Assembly (NCBI RefSeq): GCF_001243045.1
Contig: NZ_LN849007.1
Location: 400,989 to 464,988, forward strand
Origin: Clostridium niameyense
GTDB taxonomy: Bacteria > Bacillota > Clostridia > Clostridiales > Clostridiaceae
Length of the DNA: 64,000 bases
Reading direction: 5' to 3'
Each line of letters starts with the position of its first letter. Position 1 is the first letter of the stretch. A model generated the notes under the pieces. That model saw only the letters and a list, made by a program, of their open reading frames with translations, was not told where the DNA came from and did not search any database. Shown piece by piece: positions 25,282 to 33,175 of this stretch. Made by a program: the position numbers and the translations under genes.

Positions 25282-25357
25282 ATGCACCTTCTTTCATAAT
25301 AGTACTCCCGTGAAACTATGAAAGCTCAATGGTTCCCGTGGATATTTTCATTAAAAC
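25282..25357 (-). promoter_or_regulatory. structured leader RNA of the decarboxylase gene (candidate riboregulator)
   Basis: On the minus strand ATGAAA (25351-25346), TTTCAT (25323-25318) and ATGAAA (25297-25292) occur in that order. The middle element can pair with either flank. The downstream choice gives about 10 bp (CTTTCATAGT with ATTATGAAAG) ending against the AAGAAGG ribosome site. The upstream choice leaves that site free. Each alternative loop exposes a copy of CACGGGA (25340-25334 and 25312-25306). This matches the logic of a translational switch. No known riboswitch class was recognised. Confidence 0.5.
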
Positions 25358-25363
25358 AATACT

Positions 25364-25392
25364 ATTATAAGTTAAATGATATGTAAATGCAA
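25364..25392 (-). promoter_or_regulatory. sigma-A promoter of the decarboxylase gene
   Basis: Minus strand TTGCAT (25392-25387), 17-nt spacer, TATAAT (25369-25364). Transcription would start near 25357, giving a leader of about 80 nt. Confidence 0.75.
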
Positions 25393-25477
25393 GATAAATG
25401 CAGTATTTTAGTGAATATTTTTTAATTTGAATAATTAAAGCTATTTTGTAAATAATACAAAAAGCGGAGGGATGAAA

Positions 25478-26014
25478 ATGGATAAATTAAAATTAAGTAA
25501 AAGAGAAAATAAAAGTGGAAATAATCTAAGAAAAAACGGAAAAATTCCAGGAGTTATTTATGGTGGAAAGTGCCAAAATACCTTATTTGAAGTAGGAGAT
25601 ATTGAATTGAATCGTTGTATCTTACAGGAAGGTGAACATGGAATAATAGATGTAAATTATGAAGGAAAAACTTATAAAACACTTATAAAAGAAGTACAGA
25701 AAGATCCCATAAATCATAATATAATACATATTGATTTAGAAAATGTAAAATCAGATAAAAATATAGTAAATACAAATATACCTATAACTTTTACGGGACA
25801 AGAATTCATCATGAAAAAAGGTGGGATTGTTCAAAAAGAAAAAAGCGTAGTAAAAGTAAAATGTAACGGAGAAAACATACCTAAATCTATAAATATAGAT
25901 TTATCAAAGGCTAAGATAGGTAAAGCTTTAAGAATTTCAGATATGGAAGTTTCAAAGGATATAACGTTTATGGAAGATTTAGATACAGTTGTAGCATCTA
26001 TATCTATAAGTTAG
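25478..26014 (+). CDS. rplY: 50S ribosomal protein L25 / general stress protein Ctc
   Basis: 178 residues. The start is the ATG at 25478, 7 nt after GGAGGG; the ATG at 25472 is too close. The N-terminal L25 domain (about 1-88) has NLRKNGKIPGVIYGG and the KEVQKDPI..NIIHIDLE block. The C-terminal TL5 beta-domain (about 95-178) has VKCNGENIPKSINIDLS. Binds 5S rRNA in the large subunit. It stands alone between two divergent or separately spaced genes. Confidence 0.92.
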   Translation: MDKLKLSKRENKSGNNLRKNGKIPGVIYGGKCQNTLFEVGDIELNRCILQEGEHGIIDVNYEGKTYKTLIKEVQKDPINHNIIHIDLENVKSDKNIVNTNIPITFTGQEFIMKKGGIVQKEKSVVKVKCNGENIPKSINIDLSKAKIGKALRISDMEVSKDITFMEDLDTVVASISIS

Positions 26015-26132
26015 AGATTCAAATTATATACTGTTTTGTCTTAAAATAGGGGGAATATTAAATAAAATGTGTACTTAGTTGCTTATATATCATAGATATA
26101 TATTAAGCGAATAAAATGGGGGGAATAGCTAT

Positions 26133-27854
26133 ATGGACTATAGATATAAATATAATTTATGGCTTAAGTCTTCTTTAGTGGATGATTTTACTAAAGAATC
26201 TTTAAAATCCATAACAGATGATAAAGAGATAAAAGATAGATTTTATAAAGATTTAGAATTTGGAACTGGTGGTTTAAGAGGGCTTTTAGGGGTTGGAACC
26301 AATAGAATGAATGTATATACCGTAGCTAAAGCAACTCAAGGATTATCAGATTTTTTAATAAATAAATATAAAGATAATATATCTGTTGCAATAGCGTATG
26401 ATTGTAGGAATATGTCTTTAGAATTTGCTACAAAATGTTGTGAAGTTTTAACTGGTAATAATATAAAGACTTATATTTTTAATTATATTGTACCTACACC
26501 TATGTTGTCTTATGCAGTGCGAGAATTAAAATGTAATGCAGGAATAGTTATAACAGCATCACATAACCCTAAAGAATATAATGGTTATAAAGTCTATAAT
26601 TCTAAAGGAGTTCAAATAACAGATTATTATGCTAATGAAGTATATAATAATATAGAAAAAATTAAGGATTTTTCCAAGATAAAATATATAGAATGTAAAG
26701 AAGCTAAAAAGAAAAAATTATATAATATAGTACCTATAAATATAATAAGTAGTTATTTTGAAAAAATAAAAAATAGTTTATTTAGGAATGATATGGTTAA
26801 AGAAAACAAAGAAAAATTAAAAGTAATTTATACACCACTTCATGGTACAGGAAATATACCCATTAGAAGAATTTTATGCGAGTTGGGATACAATAATGTA
26901 TTTGTAGTAAATAAGCAGGAGAAACCTGATGGAAATTTTCCTACAGTAAAATTTCCTAACCCAGAATATAAAGAAGTTTTTAATTTAGCATTAAAAAAAG
27001 CTGAAAAGGTAGATCCAGATTTAATTTTAGGTACAGATGCGGATTGTGATAGGATAGGGGTAATGGTAAAGAATTCAGAAGGTAAATATATTGCTCTAAC
27101 AGGTAATCAAATAGGAGTATTACTTACTTACTATATTATGGATTCAATGAAAGAATTAAGTAGAATGCCAGATAATCCTGTGATTATTAAAACTATAGTT
27201 ACAACAAATATGATAAAGGTTTTAGCAGATAAGTATAACGTAGAAGTAGAAGAAGTTTTAACAGGTTTTAAATATATAGGTGATAAAATAGAGGAATTTA
27301 AGGACAAAAAAGATAAGGATTTTATTTTTGGATTAGAAGAAAGTTATGGATATTTATTTGGAGATTTTGTAAGAGACAAAGATGCTGTAATTACTTCTGC
27401 ATTAATTTGCGAAATGGCCTTATATTATAAATTAAAAGGAAAAGATCTATATGAAGTAATGTTAGATTTATATGATAAATGTGGATATTTTCAAGAAAAA
27501 CTCATATCTATAGACTTTAAAGGAATAGAAGGAAAAGAAAAAATAGAAATATTAATGGATAATTTTAGAAATAAGTATAATAGCTATATTGGAGAAAATA
27601 AAATAATTAAAAAGTCAGACTATAAAGCCAGTGTAGAAAAAAATATTTTAAATGGAAAACAAAAATCTATAAAACTCCCTAAATCAAATGTATTAGCATT
27701 TGTATTAGATAATAATTCATCTTTTATAATTAGACCTTCTGGTACAGAGCCTAAGATAAAAATTTATTTATCTTCAAAGGCTAATAATTTACAAAGTTCT
27801 ATAAATAATATTAAAAACTTAGAAAAATCTATAAAAAAATTAATGAAACTATAA
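26133..27854 (+). CDS. pgcA: phosphoglucomutase / phosphomannomutase (PgcA-type)
   Basis: 573 residues, a four-domain alpha-D-phosphohexomutase. N-terminal FGTGGLRG; catalytic phosphoserine in TASHNPKEYNGYK; Mg site GTDADCDRIG; sugar-binding GLEESYGY; C-terminal phosphate-binding RPSGTEPKIKIY. Interconverts glucose-6-P and glucose-1-P (or mannose phosphates), feeding GalU two genes downstream and so the polysaccharide locus. GGGGGG ribosome site; an AT-rich hairpin (GCTTA..ATATATC) lies just upstream at 26082-26109. Confidence 0.94.
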   Translation: MDYRYKYNLWLKSSLVDDFTKESLKSITDDKEIKDRFYKDLEFGTGGLRGLLGVGTNRMNVYTVAKATQGLSDFLINKYKDNISVAIAYDCRNMSLEFATKCCEVLTGNNIKTYIFNYIVPTPMLSYAVRELKCNAGIVITASHNPKEYNGYKVYNSKGVQITDYYANEVYNNIEKIKDFSKIKYIECKEAKKKKLYNIVPINIISSYFEKIKNSLFRNDMVKENKEKLKVIYTPLHGTGNIPIRRILCELGYNNVFVVNKQEKPDGNFPTVKFPNPEYKEVFNLALKKAEKVDPDLILGTDADCDRIGVMVKNSEGKYIALTGNQIGVLLTYYIMDSMKELSRMPDNPVIIKTIVTTNMIKVLADKYNVEVEEVLTGFKYIGDKIEEFKDKKDKDFIFGLEESYGYLFGDFVRDKDAVITSALICEMALYYKLKGKDLYEVMLDLYDKCGYFQEKLISIDFKGIEGKEKIEILMDNFRNKYNSYIGENKIIKKSDYKASVEKNILNGKQKSIKLPKSNVLAFVLDNNSSFIIRPSGTEPKIKIYLSSKANNLQSSINNIKNLEKSIKKLMKL

Positions 27855-27867
27855 CTTATTATTTAAT

Positions 27868-27903
27868 AAGATATGTACAAACTTATTTTTGTACATATCT
27901 TAA
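27868..27903 (+). terminator. hairpin after pgcA
   Basis: AAGATATGTACAAA / TTTGTACATATCTT, a 14-bp perfect stem right after the stop; no long T-run follows. Confidence 0.65.
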
Positions 27904-27984
27904 ATATTGTAGAAGCATTGTTTATTTATTAAGGTTGTTATACAATTATATTTAATAATAAATTATGGGTGTAGGTGGTGTAGA

Positions 27985-29064
27985 ATGGATTTAAAGTCAA
28001 ATTTTTCAGAAAAATTATCAAAAATATTATTTTTAGAAATAAAAAAACAAAAGGTATATGATATTTTTCATATTAAAGTAGATGAGAGTATTTATTTACC
28101 TATTAAATCGGATATGTTGTTAGGTGAAGTGAAAAGTGGAGATAACTTAGATAAAATACCCATGACTTTTTTTGTGGAGGGTATGTTTTATGTATTAGGT
28201 TGTGATGATAAGTTTAAGTTTAATAACATATATAAAGATATATTATTAAATATACCTAAAAGTTTAGATTACATAAAGGGAAGAATCTTTGACGAAGTTA
28301 AAAAAGAAAGTTATGAGGATGCTTATATATTACTTAATGGATTATCAAATATAGAATCTACAGAAGATGTATACGGTAAAATGATATTAGTACTTGAAAA
28401 TTTAAGAAGAGTGAATCCTTTATATAAAGAAGAAGAAGTGAAAATTTTACAACAGGCTAAATCTATAAAAGGATATAATACACCTTATTTATATGATGCC
28501 ATAATAAAAAGAGAAGATGGCAAATTCCAAGATGCTCTTAATTTACTAAATATATATATATCTATGGGAGGAGAACAAAATACACAAATAATAGAATTAA
28601 AAGATTCTTTAATGGATATAGTAGATTTAGAAACGGGAAGAGAATTTATGGATGAAGATCCCGTGGAAGCTTTAAAAAAATTGATACCTCTTTTAGACAA
28701 ATTTGAGGAAGAACCTTCTATTTATTACTATGTAGCTATAGCTTATAGAAATTTAAAAAACCATGATAAGGCTATATATTATTTAAATAAAGCATTAGAA
28801 ATAGATAATACTTTTATAGATGTAGTAAATGAATTAGCGATAAATTATGCTTCACTTGGAAATTATGATATAGCTATTTCATATTTAAGAAAAGCTTTTG
28901 AAGTAGAGAAATCTATAGAAATATGCACAAATCTTATAATGTGTTATATAAATAAGGGAGATTTAGAATCTGCTATAAAGCATATAAATATAGCTAAAAA
29001 GATAAATCCTAATGATGAAATATTAAAGGAAATAGAAGGAAACTTACGAAAATATAAAAACTAA
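27985..29064 (+). CDS. tetratricopeptide-repeat protein
   Basis: 359 residues, cytoplasmic. The N-terminal 130 residues are of unknown type. The C-terminal half (about 230-355) has at least three TPR units, such as PSIYYYVAIAYRNLKNHDKAIYYLNKA and the following VNELAINYASLGNYDIAISYL, with the helix-turn-helix spacing of 34. TPRs mediate protein-protein contact; the partner is not known. It lies 51 nt before the galU start and may be cotranscribed with it. Confidence 0.85.
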   Translation: MDLKSNFSEKLSKILFLEIKKQKVYDIFHIKVDESIYLPIKSDMLLGEVKSGDNLDKIPMTFFVEGMFYVLGCDDKFKFNNIYKDILLNIPKSLDYIKGRIFDEVKKESYEDAYILLNGLSNIESTEDVYGKMILVLENLRRVNPLYKEEEVKILQQAKSIKGYNTPYLYDAIIKREDGKFQDALNLLNIYISMGGEQNTQIIELKDSLMDIVDLETGREFMDEDPVEALKKLIPLLDKFEEEPSIYYYVAIAYRNLKNHDKAIYYLNKALEIDNTFIDVVNELAINYASLGNYDIAISYLRKAFEVEKSIEICTNLIMCYINKGDLESAIKHINIAKKINPNDEILKEIEGNLRKYKN

Positions 29065-29115
29065 TTATTAGATAATTATATTTAATATTAACAATAGATG
29101 AGAGGAGAATATATT

Positions 29116-30009
29116 ATGAGGGTAAAAAAAGCGGTAATACCTGCAGCCGGATTAGGTACGAGATTTCTACCTGCTACTAAGGCACAACCTAAGGAGATGC
29201 TACCTATTGTAGACAAACCAACAATTCAATATATAATAGAAGAAGCAGTAAAATCAGGTATAGAACAAATATTAATAATAACAGGAAGAAATAAAAGAGC
29301 AATAGAAGATCATTTTGATAAATCTGTAGAGTTGGAAAAAGAATTAGAAGAAAAAGAAAAAAATGAAATGTTATCTATGGTTAAAGATATATCTAATATG
29401 GCAGAAATTTATTATATAAGACAAAAAGAACCTAAGGGACTAGGTCATGCTATAAGTTGTGCTAAAACCTTTGTAGGAAATGAACCTTTTGCTATAATGT
29501 TAGGGGATGATGTAGTTTATAGTGAGGTTCCTTGTCTAAAGCAACTTATAGATTGTTATAATGAATATCAGACTACTATAGTAGGTGTTCAAGAAGTACC
29601 AGAAGAAGATGTACATAAATATGGAATAGTAAAGGGCAATTTTATAGAAAATAATGTTTATAAGATAAAAGATCTTATAGAAAAGCCTAATAAAGAAGAG
29701 GCACCTTCTAATATAGCTATATTAGGAAGATATATAATAAGTCCAACTATATTTGAAATTTTAGAAAACACCTCTCCTGGAAAGGGTGGGGAAATACAAC
29801 TTACAGATGCTTTAAAAACATTAATTGAACGAGAAGCTATGTATGCATATAGTTTTGAGGGAAGAAGATATGATGTGGGAGATAAATTGGGATTTCTTCA
29901 AGCTACAGTGGAATATGCATTAAGAAGGAAAGAATTGAAGTATGATTTTGTTAGATACTTAGAAAATTTAAGGCTTAAGGAAGAATATAAAGAAATAATA
30001 AAGAAATAA
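29116..30009 (+). CDS. galU: UTP--glucose-1-phosphate uridylyltransferase GalU
   Basis: 297 residues from the ATG at 29116, 7 nt after GAGGAG. Nucleotidyltransferase signature GLGTRFLPATKAQPKEMLPI, then DKPTIQYIIEEA, GLGHAI, MLGDDVVY, and IEKPN near the middle. Forms UDP-glucose from glucose-1-P and UTP, linking pgcA to the cell-envelope polysaccharide genes that follow. Length is normal for the bacterial family. Confidence 0.95.
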   Translation: MRVKKAVIPAAGLGTRFLPATKAQPKEMLPIVDKPTIQYIIEEAVKSGIEQILIITGRNKRAIEDHFDKSVELEKELEEKEKNEMLSMVKDISNMAEIYYIRQKEPKGLGHAISCAKTFVGNEPFAIMLGDDVVYSEVPCLKQLIDCYNEYQTTIVGVQEVPEEDVHKYGIVKGNFIENNVYKIKDLIEKPNKEEAPSNIAILGRYIISPTIFEILENTSPGKGGEIQLTDALKTLIEREAMYAYSFEGRRYDVGDKLGFLQATVEYALRRKELKYDFVRYLENLRLKEEYKEIIKK

Positions 30010-30012
30010 TTT

Positions 30013-30062
30013 AAATTTTAAGGCCTACAGTTGTTTTTAGTAGGTCTTAAAATTTTAAAATA
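30013..30062 (+). terminator. terminator after galU
   Basis: AAATTTTAAGGCCTAC / GTAGGTCTTAAAATTT stem (16 bp with one G-T pair) 4 nt beyond the stop. Confidence 0.8.
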
Positions 30063-30143
30063 ATTTAATATTTTTGCTTAAATATTATTTTTATTATACG
30101 ATAAAAGGGAATGTATATATTTTTTTAAGAAAGGATGTAAGTG

Positions 30144-33005
30144 ATGCTTAAAGGAAGAAAAAGGACAATATTTAGTTATATTATAATATGTATGTTTTCT
30201 CTTTTGATATTTTCTTCTAATACAAAAGCCGATGGGACAAGCGGTCTCACTAGTATAATGGGACAAGCTCAGTTAAGTAAAGATCAAGCTTTTGAATATT
30301 TTAGAAGTAGAAATACAAGTAAAGATGACAAATATATTAGGGAGTTTATTTCAATTGTATGGGAAGAAGGACAAGCTGAGGGAGTTCGTCCAGATGTAGC
30401 GTTTATACAAATGATGAAGGAAACGAACTTTTTAAAGTTTACGGGAGATGTAAAAGAGGAACAAAATAATTTTGGTGGAATAGGTGCCACTGGAGGAGGA
30501 GTGCAAGGTTCTTACTTTCCAAATGTTAGGATAGGCATTAGAGTAGTTATCCAACATTTAAAGGCTTATGCTAGCAATAAAAGTTTGGTAAATGCTTGTG
30601 TGGATCCTCGTTTTCAATATGTATCAAGGGGGATATCACCATATGTAGAATGGTTAGGTATAGGAGAGAATCCTAATTATCCAGATAGAGGATGGGCAGC
30701 TGATAATAATTATGGTAAAAATATAATGGAGATGCTGAATTCTGTAAAACCACACAATACAGGACATTATGTGGCTAATATAGAAACCTTTGATATTATG
30801 TTAGGTAAGAACTATATATCAGGAACTAACAAATTAGATAAAGGAAAAACTTACACAATAAAAGGTTATGCAAATAGCCAAAATGGAGTATTATATGAAT
30901 TTTGGGTAAAAGATCTATCTACAGGGAATTCAACAAAAATAAGAAATTATGGAGAAGATAGGTATGCCAATTGGACTCCAAACAAAGATGGAAGATATGA
31001 AATAACAGTAAATGCAAAAGATAAATATAGTAGTCAATCAGTAGATAGTAAATGTAGTAAGACATTTGAAATAAGTCAAAGAGCAGGAAAAGCAAGTATA
31101 GAAACTTTTGATATTATGTTAGGTAAGAACTATATATCAGGAACTAACAAGTTAGATAAAGGAAAAACTTACACAATAAAAGGTTATGCAAGCAGTCCAA
31201 ACGGAGTATTATATGAATTCTGGGTAAAAGATTTATCTACAGGGAATTCAACAAAAATAAGAAATTATGGAGAAGATAGATATGCCAATTGGACTCCAAA
31301 TAAAGATGGAAAATATGAAGTAACAGTAAATGTAAAAGATAAATATAGCAGTCAATCAGTAGATAGTAAATGTAGTAAGACATTTGAAATAAGTCAAAGA
31401 GCAGGAAAAGCAAGTATAGAAACTTTTGATATTATGTTAGGTAAGAATTATGTATCAGGAACTAACAAGTTAGATAAAGGAAAAACTTATACAATAAAAG
31501 GTTATGCAAGCAGTCCAAACGGAGTATTATATGAATTTTGGGTAAAAGATCTATCTACAGGAAAATCAGTAAAAGTAAGAAATTATGAAGAAAATAGATA
31601 TGCCAATTGGACTCCAAATAAAGATGGAAAATATGAAGTAACAGTAAATGTAAAAGATAAATATAGCAGTCAATCAGTAGATAGTAAATGTAGTAAGACA
31701 TTTGAAATAAGTCAAAGAGCAGGAAAAGCAAGTATAGAAACTTTTGATATTATGTTAGGTAAGAATTATGTATCAGGAACTAACAAGTTAGATAAAGGAA
31801 AAACTTATACAATAAAAGGTTATGCAAGCAGTCCAAACGGAGTATTATATGAATTCTGGGTAAAAGATCTATCTACAGGAAAATCAGTAAAAGTAAGAAA
31901 TTATGAAGAAAATAGATATGCCAATTGGACTCCAAATAAAGATGGAAAATATGAAGTAACAGTAAATGTAAAAGATAAATATAGTAGTCAATCAATAGAT
32001 GGTAAATGTACTAAAACATTTGAAATAGGAATAAAGCAAGGAAAAGCAAGTATAGAAACTTTTGATATAATGTTAGGTAAAGACTATATATCAGGGACTA
32101 ACAAGTTAGATAAAGGAAAAACTTACACAATAAAAGGTTATGCAAGTAGTCCAAATGGAGTATTATATGAATTCTGGATAAAAGATTTGTCTACAGGAAA
32201 TATTACAAAAATAAGAGATTATAAAGAAGACAGATATGCAAATTGGACTATAAATAAAGATGGAAGATATGAAGTAATAGTAAATGTAAAAGATAAGTAT
32301 AGTGCAAAAGAATTAGAAGGAAATATATCAAAAACTTTTAATGTGGGAAATGTTTCCTTTGGACTTACCGGAAAAACTATTGTTTTAGATGCAGGTCATG
32401 GTGGCAAGGATTCAGGAGCTGTATCATCTGCTAATACTGGTAATATAAAAGAGGCAGATTTAACTCAAAAGATTACATTAAAGCTAGGAACATTGCTAAA
32501 GAATGCTGGTGCTAATGTTATATATACTAGAGATAGAGTAGATAATTGGCACTATCCTACTGTAGCAAAAAACTTAGATGATAGAGTAAAAGTAGCTAAT
32601 AATTCTAATGCTGATTTATTTATAAGTATACACATAGATGCAGCAGATTCATCATCTGCTCACGGTTGTGGTACTCATTATAGTACTTATAGACCTGGAT
32701 TAGATAACTCTGGTGTGTATGAGTCAGGTGGAATATATTATGATAGAACTCCTTGTGATGTAGCACTTAAAAGTAAGATATTAGCTCAATTAATTGTAGA
32801 CGAAATATCATCATTAGGTTTAAGTAATAGAGGTATAAGTGATCATAATCTTTATGTTACTAAAAATACTAATATGCCTTCTGTACTTGTAGAATGTGGA
32901 TTTATTTCTAATGATGCAGAAGCTAGAAGATTATCTAGCGATAGTATGCAAAGTCAAGTTGCTAATAAAATATATAAAGGTGTTGTAAAGCTATTTGGCA
33001 TATAG
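30144..33005 (+). CDS. secreted autolysin: glucosaminidase + five repeats + amidase_3
   Basis: 953 residues from the ATG at 30144 (AAGGA 8 nt upstream). Signal peptide: KGRKR, then a hydrophobic stretch, cleavage near TKA. Residues about 35-190 fit a glucosaminidase-type domain (RPDVAFIQMMKETNF, NNFGGIGATGG). Five repeats of 106 residues follow, with KGKTYTIKGY, GVLYEFWVKDLSTG and DRYANWT.NKDG.YE.TV, resembling triple-tyrosine (Y_Y_Y) modules. The C-terminal N-acetylmuramoyl-L-alanine amidase has zinc ligands in LDAGHGG, KEADL and SIHID and the catalytic Glu in LVECGF. It would hydrolyse peptidoglycan. Repeats may bind wall polymer. Confidence 0.92.
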   Translation: MLKGRKRTIFSYIIICMFSLLIFSSNTKADGTSGLTSIMGQAQLSKDQAFEYFRSRNTSKDDKYIREFISIVWEEGQAEGVRPDVAFIQMMKETNFLKFTGDVKEEQNNFGGIGATGGGVQGSYFPNVRIGIRVVIQHLKAYASNKSLVNACVDPRFQYVSRGISPYVEWLGIGENPNYPDRGWAADNNYGKNIMEMLNSVKPHNTGHYVANIETFDIMLGKNYISGTNKLDKGKTYTIKGYANSQNGVLYEFWVKDLSTGNSTKIRNYGEDRYANWTPNKDGRYEITVNAKDKYSSQSVDSKCSKTFEISQRAGKASIETFDIMLGKNYISGTNKLDKGKTYTIKGYASSPNGVLYEFWVKDLSTGNSTKIRNYGEDRYANWTPNKDGKYEVTVNVKDKYSSQSVDSKCSKTFEISQRAGKASIETFDIMLGKNYVSGTNKLDKGKTYTIKGYASSPNGVLYEFWVKDLSTGKSVKVRNYEENRYANWTPNKDGKYEVTVNVKDKYSSQSVDSKCSKTFEISQRAGKASIETFDIMLGKNYVSGTNKLDKGKTYTIKGYASSPNGVLYEFWVKDLSTGKSVKVRNYEENRYANWTPNKDGKYEVTVNVKDKYSSQSIDGKCTKTFEIGIKQGKASIETFDIMLGKDYISGTNKLDKGKTYTIKGYASSPNGVLYEFWIKDLSTGNITKIRDYKEDRYANWTINKDGRYEVIVNVKDKYSAKELEGNISKTFNVGNVSFGLTGKTIVLDAGHGGKDSGAVSSANTGNIKEADLTQKITLKLGTLLKNAGANVIYTRDRVDNWHYPTVAKNLDDRVKVANNSNADLFISIHIDAADSSSAHGCGTHYSTYRPGLDNSGVYESGGIYYDRTPCDVALKSKILAQLIVDEISSLGLSNRGISDHNLYVTKNTNMPSVLVECGFISNDAEARRLSSDSMQSQVANKIYKGVVKLFGI
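30780..32369 (+). repeat. five tandem 318-bp coding repeats
   Basis: Units begin at 30780, 31098, 31416, 31734 and 32052, each exactly 318 bp (106 codons) apart, starting with ATAGAAAC. Copies 2-4 are nearly identical at the base level, including long unbroken stretches; copy 5 is the most diverged. Confidence 0.95.
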
Positions 33006-33016
33006 CTTTGTAATAT

Positions 33017-33054
33017 AAAAAACTGTTGACACTATTTTGTCAACAGTTTTTGTT
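33017..33054 (+). terminator. terminator after the autolysin gene
   Basis: AAAAAACTGTTGACA / TGTCAACAGTTTTT stem with T-run. Same core stem as the terminator at 9066. Confidence 0.9.
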
Positions 33055-33175
33055 CTTATATTAAAGATATTTAATATAAAAGCTTATTTAAACAAACATA
33101 ATACAAAAAATTGTTGAATAATTTTATTAATGATGTAAAATAAATAAGTAGAGTTTGATTAAAGGAAGTGAGCTC

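Noticed and set aside
25282-25357. Leader of the decarboxylase gene as a guanidine-II (mini-ykkC) riboswitch, because of two ACGG sequences before the ribosome site.
   Set aside because: Guanidine-II needs each ACGR as the loop of a G-C-closed hairpin. Here the bases around ACGG cannot form stable stems of that type, and the competing ATGAAA/TTTCAT helices explain the region better.
30780-32369. Regular 318-bp repeats as a possible CRISPR-like or non-coding satellite array.
   Set aside because: The unit is in frame, 106 codons with conserved Trp/Tyr/Gly positions, and lies inside a single large secreted protein.
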